A DNA stretch of 24,444 bases from a virus. The DNA is taken from positions 1 to 24,444 of the IMG/VR virus record IMGVR_UViG_3300024344_000125; one strand, given 5' to 3'. A program made the position numbers and the translations under genes. The notes under the pieces are model-generated. The model had not been told where the DNA came from, made no database searches, and saw only the letters and a list, made by a program, of their open reading frames with translations. Within the stretch, counting starts at the first letter, position 1. Every line of letters begins with the position of its first letter. Of the stretch, positions 12,070-19,308 are shown in pieces.

Positions 12070-13608
12070 ATGGCTGATGATGATTTATTCATAAATGGCA
12101 CTATTACCAAGGCATTACATCCTATTGCAGATGATAGTAGATTTTTCGAAGGTTATTTGACAGTTCAAGTCAAGGATAAACAAGGTGAAATTACAGTAGT
12201 CGATGAATTAATCAAAGTATTGCCTATTTGGATGGATAGAGGAGCACCTATTAGTGATACTCATTCTAACCGTATTATCGGAAAAGGCATTAGTTACGCA
12301 CAAACAGTGTATAAAGGTGAAAGTGGTGAAGAATATCCAGCTATCAAAATTACAGGTAAAATACATAAAAATTACGAATTAGATAATGAGATTTGGTCAA
12401 AAATCAAAAAAGGCGAGTATAAAGGACTATCATTTGGTGGAGCAACAAAATCCAACAGAACTCCAAAAGTTATGAAAGATGGTTCAGTAGCATATGAGTT
12501 AAAGAATTTAGAACATTATGAGGTAGCAGTTTGTAAAGATCCAGCTGTCCCATTGGCATTAATTACTGATTTTAACCCAATAGCAAAGGCTATGACTGAT
12601 AATATTGAGGAAAGAGAAGATGGTAAAATGGTCATAAAATGTGACAAATTTGGATGTTATGTCGAAAAATTCAATAATGAACAAATACACGCACAAGGAC
12701 AACGTGGTTTAGGTCATGATGCTACATATCATCAAAATTCAGGTATAGGTTCAGGCGTACAAACCACAGAAGTAAAAGATGAAAATGAGGAAAAAAACAG
12801 TGAAAAAGATAGTGAAGGTAAACAAGATGCTGAAACTGATGGAAACAACCATAGTGCATATAATCAAAATGTTGATGAAAATGCAAGTTCTGGTAGAAAA
12901 ATCAAGTCAGGGTATCAAACTGAGGATAATAATAACCAATTAGGAGGTCAAGCAAAGGCTGACAAAGACACTAATAAAGATGACGAAATATATATAAAGC
13001 CCGAAAATCAACAATCTGATAATAACATGGCAGAAGAAACCGAAAAGAAAATCGAGAGTCACGAAGACGAAGAGAAAAAAGAGGAATCAGAAGCTAAAGA
13101 AGATGTCGAAAAATCTTTTGACGATATCAACAAAAATATGGAAACACTAACTGATGTTATCCAATCTTTGGCAGAAACTCAAAAATCTGTTAGCACTACC
13201 TTAGATGGTATTGATAATAGATTAAAAGCACTCGAAACACCAACCGACTTGCCTTTAAAACCAGCAACTTCTGATGAAGAAGATGTAGGTGCTAAAGTCA
13301 CAGTACCAGATGATTACCAATCAAATTCTAGACAAACCAGTCTAAATTCTGATCAAGAAGCATCTGACGGTGAAAAACATCCAGAAAGCGATGAAGGTGA
13401 ATTGAAAATGCAAGAGAAAGCTGATCATCAATTCTCTACCGAGACCCCAAGACCAACTACTCAAGTTGAAAAATCATTCAGTGAAGACTTTAGTCCAATC
13501 TTGAAAGATGCTAGAGCAGAAGGTTATGACGGTCTAGCAAGTGTAGCTCGCAATATTCTGAAAGGTACTTACTATCAACCAACACAAGACGAGGTAGGTC
13601 AGTTCTAA
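12070..13608 (+). CDS. Prohead protease fused to scaffold domain
   Basis: 512 residues. Residues 1-172 form a protease domain of the herpesvirus/HK97 (XkdF-like, S78-type) fold: SDTHSNRIIGKG with catalytic His65, YKGLSFGGA with Ser121, and the closing strand HYEVAVCKDPAVPLA (149-163). It should cut capsid proteins during maturation. Residues ~175-320 are a low-complexity Asn/Gln/Asp/Lys linker. Residues ~320-405 are acidic, then a coiled coil (DDINKNMETLTDVIQSLAETQ), as in scaffold proteins, and the C-terminus (FSPILKDARAEGYDGLASV) probably contacts the capsid protein. A separate scaffold may arise from an internal start at 13027. The capsid gene follows after 1 base. Confidence 0.85.
   Translation: MADDDLFINGTITKALHPIADDSRFFEGYLTVQVKDKQGEITVVDELIKVLPIWMDRGAPISDTHSNRIIGKGISYAQTVYKGESGEEYPAIKITGKIHKNYELDNEIWSKIKKGEYKGLSFGGATKSNRTPKVMKDGSVAYELKNLEHYEVAVCKDPAVPLALITDFNPIAKAMTDNIEEREDGKMVIKCDKFGCYVEKFNNEQIHAQGQRGLGHDATYHQNSGIGSGVQTTEVKDENEEKNSEKDSEGKQDAETDGNNHSAYNQNVDENASSGRKIKSGYQTEDNNNQLGGQAKADKDTNKDDEIYIKPENQQSDNNMAEETEKKIESHEDEEKKEESEAKEDVEKSFDDINKNMETLTDVIQSLAETQKSVSTTLDGIDNRLKALETPTDLPLKPATSDEEDVGAKVTVPDDYQSNSRQTSLNSDQEASDGEKHPESDEGELKMQEKADHQFSTETPRPTTQVEKSFSEDFSPILKDARAEGYDGLASVARNILKGTYYQPTQDEVGQF
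12988..12999 (+). promoter_or_regulatory. Possible internal TATA box before nested scaffold start
   Basis: ATATATATAAAG inside the protease/scaffold gene, 28-39 bases before an in-frame ATG at 13027. The spacing is a few bases longer than usual here. Confidence 0.35.
13027..13608 (+). CDS. Possible nested scaffold protein (internal start)
   Basis: In-frame ATG at residue 320 of the protease-scaffold gene gives a 193-residue product starting MAEETEKKIESHEDEEKK, exactly at the acidic, coiled-coil scaffold part and after the disordered linker. A TATA-like element lies just upstream. Nested in-frame scaffold genes are known in other tailed phages (lambda C/Nu3). Inference from position only. Confidence 0.4.
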   Translation: MAEETEKKIESHEDEEKKEESEAKEDVEKSFDDINKNMETLTDVIQSLAETQKSVSTTLDGIDNRLKALETPTDLPLKPATSDEEDVGAKVTVPDDYQSNSRQTSLNSDQEASDGEKHPESDEGELKMQEKADHQFSTETPRPTTQVEKSFSEDFSPILKDARAEGYDGLASVARNILKGTYYQPTQDEVGQF

Positions 13609-13609
13609 A

Positions 13610-14827
13610 ATGGTTCAAATACGAACAATTGATGAACTCGAAGCACAATACTACGGCTATAACCGAAATCTCCTCCGTAAAGCAGATGCACCAGTAACAA
13701 CTTCAACTGCTGGCACATTCAACGCCATCTTTGGAGCATACGCATGGGCGCAGCTTAACTTAGAAGCTAACGCTTTTGGTATCTTACCAAAATACCCATG
13801 GGACAAATCTGGATGGAGGGTCATTACAGCCAAACCAACTCTAAATACTAACCAAGGCAACACAGCCCTAGGTGGTACAGCAGAGGGTGGAAACATTGCT
13901 GAAACAGTAAAGCCAACTCTACAAGAGATTGATGTTAGACCAAAGACAGCTCAGTTACCATTTAGTGCAACTGAGGTTATGGAATGGTTAGCAACACACT
14001 CTAAAGACGACATTTGGGGAGGACTTGGTTCACTCCGTTTGTATATGGCAGTTCAGCACAAAGAGTTCTTAAATAGACAACTACTCGCAGATGTTGAAGG
14101 AACAATTAGTGGTTCAGGCACATGGGCAGGTACAACTGACTTTGAGTCACTAGATAGAATCATTTCATCCAACGCAGAAGAATCTGCATTAGGTGGAAGC
14201 ACAACAGGTTCTTATGATCCTTGGGCAGCAAACGCAACTATCGACAGAGATAGTTCAAGCGACTTTGATAGTACAGTAGAATCTGCTTCTGGAACAATCG
14301 GTACAAATGGTGTACTAACTGACGACACTCTAAGAACTTTCTTACGAAAGATTAGAATCGCAGCTGGTAAAGATCCAAATGTATTCCTAGGTTCTCACGA
14401 AGTTTATTCCGAAATTCAAGGCTTGTATATGCCTTCTGTCCGTATTCCAAATCCATACGGCGAAGCATTAGTTCAAGTTGATGTAAACGGAATTCAAACA
14501 TTTAAAGGTACAGGTGTTGGAATCCACGTAGATTCAATCTATGGAATCCCATTCATCCCATCAAAGGATGCACCAAGCGACTCTGGAGATTCATCAGAGA
14601 TCGGTAGATTATTCGCATTAGATACTTCTGATGCAGAAGGCTACGGATATCCAAGAATCGGAATCCAAATCGCAATACCAACTGAGTACTACGAAGCAAC
14701 CAGAAGATCAGCAGGTTACCCATTCATCAACAATGCATTTGTTGAGAAAGGTGTTTTCAGAACTATGGGCGAAACAGTTTGTCGTCACTTCAAGTCTCAA
14801 GGTAAAATCAGAGATATCAAACTTTAG
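13610..14827 (+). CDS. Major capsid protein (HK97 fold)
   Basis: 405 residues, directly after the protease/scaffold gene as in HK97-type operons. An N-terminal arm (1-50) is followed by a shell domain: the long-helix region DDIWGGLGSLRLYMAVQHKEFLNRQLL and a P-domain/A-domain part with LRTFLRKIRIAAGKDPNVFLGSHEVYSEIQ, a receptor-like loop and a C-terminal strand region ending VCRHFKSQGKIRDIKL. Gly/Ser/Asp-rich 160-235 is probably a surface insertion. Codons ending in C are more frequent than in neighbouring genes, fitting a highly expressed protein. It has no promoter of its own, so expression comes from the promoter at 12038 or the internal one. A T-tract follows. Confidence 0.88.
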   Translation: MVQIRTIDELEAQYYGYNRNLLRKADAPVTTSTAGTFNAIFGAYAWAQLNLEANAFGILPKYPWDKSGWRVITAKPTLNTNQGNTALGGTAEGGNIAETVKPTLQEIDVRPKTAQLPFSATEVMEWLATHSKDDIWGGLGSLRLYMAVQHKEFLNRQLLADVEGTISGSGTWAGTTDFESLDRIISSNAEESALGGSTTGSYDPWAANATIDRDSSSDFDSTVESASGTIGTNGVLTDDTLRTFLRKIRIAAGKDPNVFLGSHEVYSEIQGLYMPSVRIPNPYGEALVQVDVNGIQTFKGTGVGIHVDSIYGIPFIPSKDAPSDSGDSSEIGRLFALDTSDAEGYGYPRIGIQIAIPTEYYEATRRSAGYPFINNAFVEKGVFRTMGETVCRHFKSQGKIRDIKL

Positions 14828-14861
14828 ACAACTAAAGTTTATATTAATAACTTACCAACTT

Positions 14862-14877
14862 CCTTTTTTTTTATTTT
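14862..14877 (+). terminator. T-rich terminator after capsid gene
   Basis: CCTTTTTTTTATTTT lies about 35 bases after the capsid stop codon. Archaeal transcription commonly ends in such T tracts. Confidence 0.55.
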
Positions 14878-14879
14878 AA

Positions 14880-14890
14880 TACTTATATTT
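14880..14890 (+). promoter_or_regulatory. TATA box with no ORF behind it
   Basis: TACTTATATTT, centred near 14886. At the usual spacing, transcription would begin near 14912, where no protein-coding frame follows but a series of hairpins does. Confidence 0.5.
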
Positions 14891-14911
14891 AGGCTCAGCC
14901 TTAAACAATTA

Positions 14912-15000
14912 GTGAGAGTCAGAGTCTTACACATTCTTGGGCGTTGGAGAATTAAACAACGTTAACAACTTTACACCCTCTAGCGAAAGCTAGGGGGTAT
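14912..15000 (+). ncRNA. Candidate structured RNA between capsid gene and next virion gene
   Basis: Three consecutive hairpins: GTGAGA / TCTTAC (14912-14930), GCGTT / AACGT (14941-14962), and a 10-bp stem ACCCTCTAGC / GCTAGGGGGT capped by a GAAA tetraloop (14975-14998). A TATA box sits at the right distance upstream. The final hairpin is followed by ATCTTTATATAA, which is also the promoter of the next gene. There is no ORF. It may be a separate small RNA or the 3' end of the capsid transcript. Confidence 0.5.
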
Positions 15001-15010
15001 CTTTATATAA
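15001..15010 (+). promoter_or_regulatory. TATA box for 119-residue virion gene
   Basis: CTTTATATAA centred about 26 bases before the ATG at 15031. Confidence 0.65.
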
Positions 15011-15030
15011 TAGAGTTATTCATTATTTAT

Positions 15031-15390
15031 ATGGCATTAACAATCACAACATCCGATTGGACAAACGCTAACGTGAGAAAAACACTCTCATGGCAAGCAG
15101 CTTTAACATCAAAGTTGCGAGTATATGCTATCAAAGTTACCTTCGGTAGTGGCGATAACTATGCAACAGGGGGAGTGGCAGCTGACCTCAAAGAGGGAAG
15201 AATCTCTACACTCGTTGCTGTAATACCAACGTATTCAAACTGTTTACAAGAAGTTAGATATGACAAAGCAAACGAGAAAATCCAACTATATAATGTAGGT
15301 GGAGGAGCAGAATCCAAATTTGTAGAGGTTACAAACACAAGCTCAACGTGTAACTCTAAAGTATTTGAGTTTCTAGTCATAGGCTACTAG
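15031..15390 (+). CDS. Putative virion protein, decoration-like
   Basis: 119 residues, almost all beta. The pattern (KVTFGSGDNYATGGVAADL, then ISTLVAVIPTYSN and a closing VFEFLVIGY) resembles a small structural protein often found just after the capsid gene in marine phages. Codon use is C-ending-rich, like the capsid gene, suggesting high expression. Own TATA box; followed by a T9 tract (15407-15415). Likely a capsid decoration or head-surface protein; role inferred from position and style. Confidence 0.65.
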   Translation: MALTITTSDWTNANVRKTLSWQAALTSKLRVYAIKVTFGSGDNYATGGVAADLKEGRISTLVAVIPTYSNCLQEVRYDKANEKIQLYNVGGGAESKFVEVTNTSSTCNSKVFEFLVIGY

Positions 15391-15406
15391 AGTCCAAAAA
15401 CAGCCG

Positions 15407-15416
15407 TTTTTTTTTC
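15407..15416 (+). terminator. T-tract terminator
   Basis: TTTTTTTTTC shortly after the stop at 15390, next to the promoter of the following gene. Confidence 0.5.
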
Positions 15417-15423
15417 TAAAAAA

Positions 15424-15432
15424 CTTTATATA
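15424..15432 (+). promoter_or_regulatory. TATA box for 88-residue virion gene
   Basis: CTTTATATA preceded by an A-rich stretch, centred 26 bases before the ATG at 15454. Confidence 0.65.
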
Positions 15433-15453
15433 TTCGTGAATGTGATATAAGTC

Positions 15454-15720
15454 ATGGTAGAATATAACCACAATGTAGTGTCTTTTAATTCTGATACTCA
15501 AATTAAGGGAGCTCATGGAGTTGTTGTAGCTGTATTCTGTACCAAAAAAGGTTCTAGTGGAGCTAAATGCATCCTCAAAAACGGAGATTCAAGTGGAGCA
15601 GCTGAATTCACAATATTCGGAGAATTAGAGGGTAATTATCAAGAAATTAACAGAAGATTCGAAGATGGCATATACGCAGATATCACAGGTTCAGCCGAAT
15701 GGACTGTTGTTTTTAAGTAA
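15454..15720 (+). CDS. Small beta-sandwich virion protein
   Basis: 88 residues, beta-rich and compact: VVSFNSDTQIKGAHGVVVAV, AKCILKNGDSSGAAEFTIFG, then FEDGIYADITGSAEWTVVFK. This looks like a small head protein family with G-x-L/I-NG-D and FxDGLYV-like closing strands found in many tailed phages. It has its own TATA box, as does the preceding gene, which suggests that both are made in large amounts. Likely decoration or fibre-type protein. No catalytic features. Confidence 0.65.
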   Translation: MVEYNHNVVSFNSDTQIKGAHGVVVAVFCTKKGSSGAKCILKNGDSSGAAEFTIFGELEGNYQEINRRFEDGIYADITGSAEWTVVFK

Positions 15721-15721
15721 A

Positions 15722-15730
15722 TTTAAATAC
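15722..15730 (+). promoter_or_regulatory. TATA box for adaptor operon
   Basis: TTTAAATAC centred 25 bases before the ATG at 15751. Confidence 0.65.
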
Positions 15731-15750
15731 ATACTAAGTTTATATATTAC

Positions 15751-16389
15751 ATGGTTACAACTTACTGTTCAGTCGAAGATGTATCTGATTTTCTCAGAGT
15801 CCCCATTACTGCTACTACTACTCCTAATAAAACACAAGTTGAGAAATTAATCAATAGGAAAGAATCAGAATTTGAACGTAGAACAGGTCATGCTTGGAGA
15901 AAAAGGACAGTAACAAGAGAAATTCACAGTTTACCATTATTATACACATTTGGTTGGGGTACACCTATATTTCTAAGACATAGAAGAATTTATGAACTTG
16001 ATGCAAGTCAAGGAGATAAAGTTGAAATTTGGCAAGGAGCTAGTGCAACTTGGGAAAACATTGTAACTAATGGTCAATGGTATGATGCTGAATATGAAAG
16101 AGGTTCAATTCATTTAAGAGGTTTCTTATTTTCAATTTTACGTAAAAACAGAGTTAGAGTAACTTACAGATATGGTGGAGAAGAGTTTGCTGGTGACACA
16201 ACAGTTCCTTTAGATATTTCTGATGCAGTTATTAAAATGACAGCCATAGAAATATTAAACTCTAGTTTCCGTATGGATGAATTGCCAACAGGTGGAATAA
16301 ACTCACCAAGTGAATCAAAAAGAATTTGGCAAGATGATATAGAAAACTGTATCAGAAATAGACGAGAAGTTTATGTGATATCACCATAA
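15751..16389 (+). CDS. Head-tail adaptor (connector) protein
   Basis: 212 residues. The N-terminus YCSVEDVSDFLRVPI, then a helix with KLINRKESEFERRTGHAWR, and the strand-rich middle ending VRVTYRYGGEE are typical of HK97 gp6/SPP1 gp15-like adaptors, which dock under the portal. The C-terminal helical part (DISDAVIKMTAIEILNSSFR) also fits that family, with an added tail. The position after the capsid and decoration genes agrees. Its stop shares one base with the next start (TAATG). Confidence 0.78.
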   Translation: MVTTYCSVEDVSDFLRVPITATTTPNKTQVEKLINRKESEFERRTGHAWRKRTVTREIHSLPLLYTFGWGTPIFLRHRRIYELDASQGDKVEIWQGASATWENIVTNGQWYDAEYERGSIHLRGFLFSILRKNRVRVTYRYGGEEFAGDTTVPLDISDAVIKMTAIEILNSSFRMDELPTGGINSPSESKRIWQDDIENCIRNRREVYVISP

Positions 16390-17246
16390 TGCCGATTGTT
16401 GATTTTCTTGCAAAGGGTAAACAGATACTGCTAAAGTTAAAACTTTTAAAAACTTTCAAATCAAATAAGAGAGTTAGAGACTTAAATGGAACACAAGATA
16501 CACAGTTCAAGGGAAAGAATGTTGAAGAAAATGAAGAAAATGTTAAAGAAATAATTGAGAATAGGGATGCAAAACCAAGCGACATAACAAAAAAAGCACC
16601 ATTACCAAAAGGTGTAGATAATTTCAAATTAGCAGAATCAAACACTGATGAAGAAAATGATATTGCAGTAGCATTGGTACAACAGCAAGGTAGAATGTTA
16701 GAACCAGATGATCAATGGATGGCTTTTTTTAAAGGAGAGAGAAGATTACCTCCACCAAAAACTGATCCAAGATTATTAGCTTTAAGAGATGATTCAAGTG
16801 TTCTTGCTTTACCAGAAACAATGAGTGATAGAATTTATCCAAATAGAGTAAAAACAAACATATCATTTATGAAAACTTGGGTTAATGATAAAATTGTCAG
16901 TGAAATGAGTGATGATGAAGTCATGGAAAAATATTATGAAAGAAGAGAAACATTGGGTTTTTCACAAATGATGAGTGTTGATAAAAATTTTGCAGATATG
17001 GTGTCTTTAATGAGAAACAGAAGAAGAAATCCTCAAACTACCAGAAGGCTTTTGGTTGATTCTTTGGCATACATGATTAGTAGAAAAATATGGTATGTTG
17101 GAAGAAAACCAGCCGATATGAATGACCATCAATGGAATGAGCATACCAAGTATTCTAGACCATCAGAAGGCTCATATGGAGGAGGGGATAAGTGGACAGA
17201 TTTCAAATATGACGTTAATTATAAATACCAATCAGGTGTTTACTAA
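16389..17246 (+). CDS. Unknown head/neck protein
   Basis: 285 residues, not recognised. The N-terminus is basic (FLAKGKQILLKLKLLKTFK), residues 40-90 are charged and probably disordered, and the C-terminal 190 residues are helical with a Tyr/Gly-rich end (SEGSYGGGDKWTDFKYDV). Located where other tailed phages keep head-closure or neck genes, and coupled to the adaptor gene by a TAATG overlap. It has no obvious bacterial-phage counterpart; a head-closure or packaging accessory role is inferred from synteny only. Confidence 0.65.
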   Translation: MPIVDFLAKGKQILLKLKLLKTFKSNKRVRDLNGTQDTQFKGKNVEENEENVKEIIENRDAKPSDITKKAPLPKGVDNFKLAESNTDEENDIAVALVQQQGRMLEPDDQWMAFFKGERRLPPPKTDPRLLALRDDSSVLALPETMSDRIYPNRVKTNISFMKTWVNDKIVSEMSDDEVMEKYYERRETLGFSQMMSVDKNFADMVSLMRNRRRNPQTTRRLLVDSLAYMISRKIWYVGRKPADMNDHQWNEHTKYSRPSEGSYGGGDKWTDFKYDVNYKYQSGVY

Positions 17247-17248
17247 GT

Positions 17249-17662
17249 ATGGCAACTTTAACATATGATGCAGTAGATATCATAAAAGACCTAATTAAAA
17301 CGAAATGGTCGTCTATAAGACCCCCAACAGTTAGTGCTATTTGGGAAAAAAGAAGTGTTGGATTTGTAGATGATAGAAAAGACCAATTAATAATATACCC
17401 AAAAAATGAAGTAATAAATTACTTTGGAATTGGTGGTCAGGCATTTTGGCATGAACAGATTATGGAATTAGAGATTAGAACTTATAGGGATATTAAAAGA
17501 CATAATGAAGTAGTTAAGAAAGTAACTCAAATTATTAAGGATAATTTAACAGGCACAAACTATGCTGATTTGAGAGTTATATCCTCATACAGTAAAAACT
17601 ACCTATATAGGAATATGTACAGTTATGTACTCACTTTATCACTCAGAAAGGCTGACCCCTAA
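17249..17662 (+). CDS. Tail terminator / completion-like protein
   Basis: 137 residues: N-terminal helix DAVDIIKDLIKTKW, strands around DQLIIYPKNEVINYFG, a central MELEIRTYRD strand, helix NEVVKKVTQIIKDNLTG and a final strand NMYSYVLTLSLRK. This alpha/beta layout and length (about 130-140 residues) fit the tail terminator fold (lambda gpU/gp10-like), which caps the tail tube and joins it to the head. It immediately precedes the tail tube gene. Starts 2 bases after the previous stop. Confidence 0.7.
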   Translation: MATLTYDAVDIIKDLIKTKWSSIRPPTVSAIWEKRSVGFVDDRKDQLIIYPKNEVINYFGIGGQAFWHEQIMELEIRTYRDIKRHNEVVKKVTQIIKDNLTGTNYADLRVISSYSKNYLYRNMYSYVLTLSLRKADP

Positions 17663-17667
17663 TAATA

Positions 17668-17676
17668 TTTAAATAG
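17668..17676 (+). promoter_or_regulatory. TATA box for major tail protein
   Basis: TTTAAATAG centred 25 bases before the ATG at 17697. Confidence 0.65.
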
Positions 17677-17696
17677 TAAGGTTAACCTTTTATATT

Positions 17697-18740
17697 ATGG
17701 CAGAAGTTTATACATCTGGTGGAGCATCGGTTCACTATGGCTTAGAAGCAGCAAATGCTTATGGAACAGCCGTTACAGCCAATAAGACATTTGGTCTAAA
17801 TACAAGAGTAACTTCATTATCTCTAACCACCAATAGAATAGACTTTAACAAACTAGGTCAAAGAGAACCAACAGCATACGCCTACGGACAACAGGTAGGA
17901 AGACTAGGTATTGGATTTGTTATGGACACTAGAACAAGCCATGAAGTTTTTGCAACAATTTATGGTGAAGATGCAAACGGAAGTACACCTTTTGAATATC
18001 CAGCATTATTAAAAGAAGGACAAGCACCAGTAGTAGGAAGATCATTAACAACTCAAGTTCAATTACAAACACCTCAAAACACAGCAAGTACAGCAAAAGT
18101 TCTAGTTACACGAAAATTAATTGGTGGTGTAGTAAACACATTAGGAATATCAACATCAATAGGAGAACCTCTAAATGCATCATTAGATATCACATTTGGA
18201 AAAGAAGATAATAATACAACCCACGCAACAAGTGGAACAGCCACACAAACAGGCATAAATGCATCTGGAAGACCATTTACATTTGCTCATGGTGAATTAA
18301 GTGTGTGGAATGGTTCAGCATTACAACCTATTGCAGAAGTTCAAAGTGTGGATATAAACTTTAACCAAAATGCAGAATTGTTATACAAATTAGGTTCACA
18401 CTATGCAACACAATCTTTCAGAAGAGTTTTGGATATTACAGGTAGATTCCAAACAACATTCAAAGACATTACATTATTACAACACCTCTTAGACCAAGCA
18501 TCAGATTCAGCTAATCTAACAGCAAAAGGTGGTATTGCAGAAGCAAATGCTTCTGGTTCAAACTCACCAGTAGCAGCAAAACTAGTATTCACAAACCCAC
18601 AAGATAGTTCTAAAACACTAACAATAGAATTAAATGGATTATCATTTGATGAACACAGTGTATCTGGTTTAGAACCAGTTGAAGTAGTTTATCAAGAATT
18701 ACCATTCAAAGCACTTACAGCAAAGATAACACAAGTATAA
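17697..18740 (+). CDS. Major tail (tube) protein
   Basis: 347 residues of mostly beta structure rich in Thr, Ser, Ala and Asn, with repeated strand patterns (GRLGIGFVMDTRTS, EPLNASLDITFGKED, ALQPIAEVQSVDINFNQN, RRVLDITGRFQTTFK). The start MAEVYTSGGASVHYGLEAANAYGT is like other siphovirus tube subunits. Own promoter and the usual place before the assembly chaperone genes support the call. Longer than minimal tube proteins, so an extra surface domain is likely (for example about 90-190). Confidence 0.8.
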   Translation: MAEVYTSGGASVHYGLEAANAYGTAVTANKTFGLNTRVTSLSLTTNRIDFNKLGQREPTAYAYGQQVGRLGIGFVMDTRTSHEVFATIYGEDANGSTPFEYPALLKEGQAPVVGRSLTTQVQLQTPQNTASTAKVLVTRKLIGGVVNTLGISTSIGEPLNASLDITFGKEDNNTTHATSGTATQTGINASGRPFTFAHGELSVWNGSALQPIAEVQSVDINFNQNAELLYKLGSHYATQSFRRVLDITGRFQTTFKDITLLQHLLDQASDSANLTAKGGIAEANASGSNSPVAAKLVFTNPQDSSKTLTIELNGLSFDEHSVSGLEPVEVVYQELPFKALTAKITQV

Positions 18741-18744
18741 ACCC

Positions 18745-18755
18745 TTATTAAATAC
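18745..18755 (+). promoter_or_regulatory. TATA box for tail chaperone gene
   Basis: TTATTAAATAC centred about 23 bases before the ATG at 18773. Confidence 0.55.
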
Positions 18756-18772
18756 TACATACAAAATCTTGT

Positions 18773-19105
18773 ATGGCAATAAAACAGGTTAAAATTAAGT
18801 ATAATAACCAAGATGCTATTGTAGAATTTGAAGATTCTCTTACATTTGGTGATATGGAAGACTTGGTAGGTCAGAGTGTTGATTTAACAGATGTTACAAA
18901 ACCAAGCATTAATTTACAATTATATCGCATGAACTTATTAGTAAAAGTGATAAAGAAAGCTCCCTTTAAGATAGGGGACGAAACAACATTAAAGTTGTTG
19001 GACGCTAAAGTCGTCAAAACTATACTCGGAGAGGTGCTGAGATACCACCCTTTAGCAGAGTATATCGAGGACTGGATGCACACATTCCAGAGTTTCGAGG
19101 AATAG
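18773..19105 (+). CDS. Tail assembly chaperone, short form (gpG-like)
   Basis: 110 residues: an N-terminal beta part (IKQVKIKYNNQDAIVEFEDSLTFGDMEDL) and a helical C-terminus, located between tube and tape measure genes as lambda gpG is. This type of protein coats the tape measure during tail assembly. It contains the slippery heptamer C-CCT-TTA in its reading frame at 19048-19054, from which a longer product can be made. Own TATA box. Confidence 0.78.
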   Translation: MAIKQVKIKYNNQDAIVEFEDSLTFGDMEDLVGQSVDLTDVTKPSINLQLYRMNLLVKVIKKAPFKIGDETTLKLLDAKVVKTILGEVLRYHPLAEYIEDWMHTFQSFEE

Positions 19106-19284
19106 AGGAAGCACAATATTTAGTCTATTATTTCTGTGCTAAGGAATTCACATGGGATAAAGAGACAGTTGATAAGCAACCATTAGAATATCTTCAAAAG
19201 TTGTTCCATATACACAAGCGTACATTAGAGGATAGTAAGTCGGCTTCTTGGATGAACTCACGAAATGTTAGGAAAAACTTTTAA
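18773..19284 (+). CDS. Tail assembly chaperone, long frameshift form (gpGT-like)
   Basis: A -1 slip at 19048-19054 would join the first 94 codons to an otherwise start-less frame that runs to TAA at 19282-19284, giving about 170 residues. The added part contains GIEEAQYLVYYFCAKEF and LQKLFHIHKRTLEDSK, a compact helical domain as in gpT extensions. The extension frame has no plausible start codon of its own but clear protein-like content, filling the whole gap before the tape measure. Confidence 0.75.
19048..19098 (+). promoter_or_regulatory. -1 frameshift signal: slippery heptamer plus stem-loop
   Basis: CCCTTTA at 19048-19054 is in the X_XXY_YYZ phase (CAC CCT TTA). Ten bases later TCGA (19065-19068) and CTGGA (19072-19076) pair with TCCAG (19086-19090) and TCGA (19095-19098), forming a two-part stem. 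The first -1-frame stop upstream (TAA near 18997) sets the left border of the overlap. Confidence 0.7.
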
Positions 19285-19287
19285 TAC
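19278..19287 (+). promoter_or_regulatory. TATA box for tape measure operon
   Basis: CTTTTAATAC, overlapping the stop of the frameshift extension, centred 27 bases before the ATG at 19309. Confidence 0.55.
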
Positions 19288-19308
19288 TTACTAACTAATA
19301 TATAAATC

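Noticed and set aside
13657-13896. 79-codon minus-strand frame within the capsid gene
   Set aside because: Antisense shadow of the major capsid protein, with no promoter or coupling.
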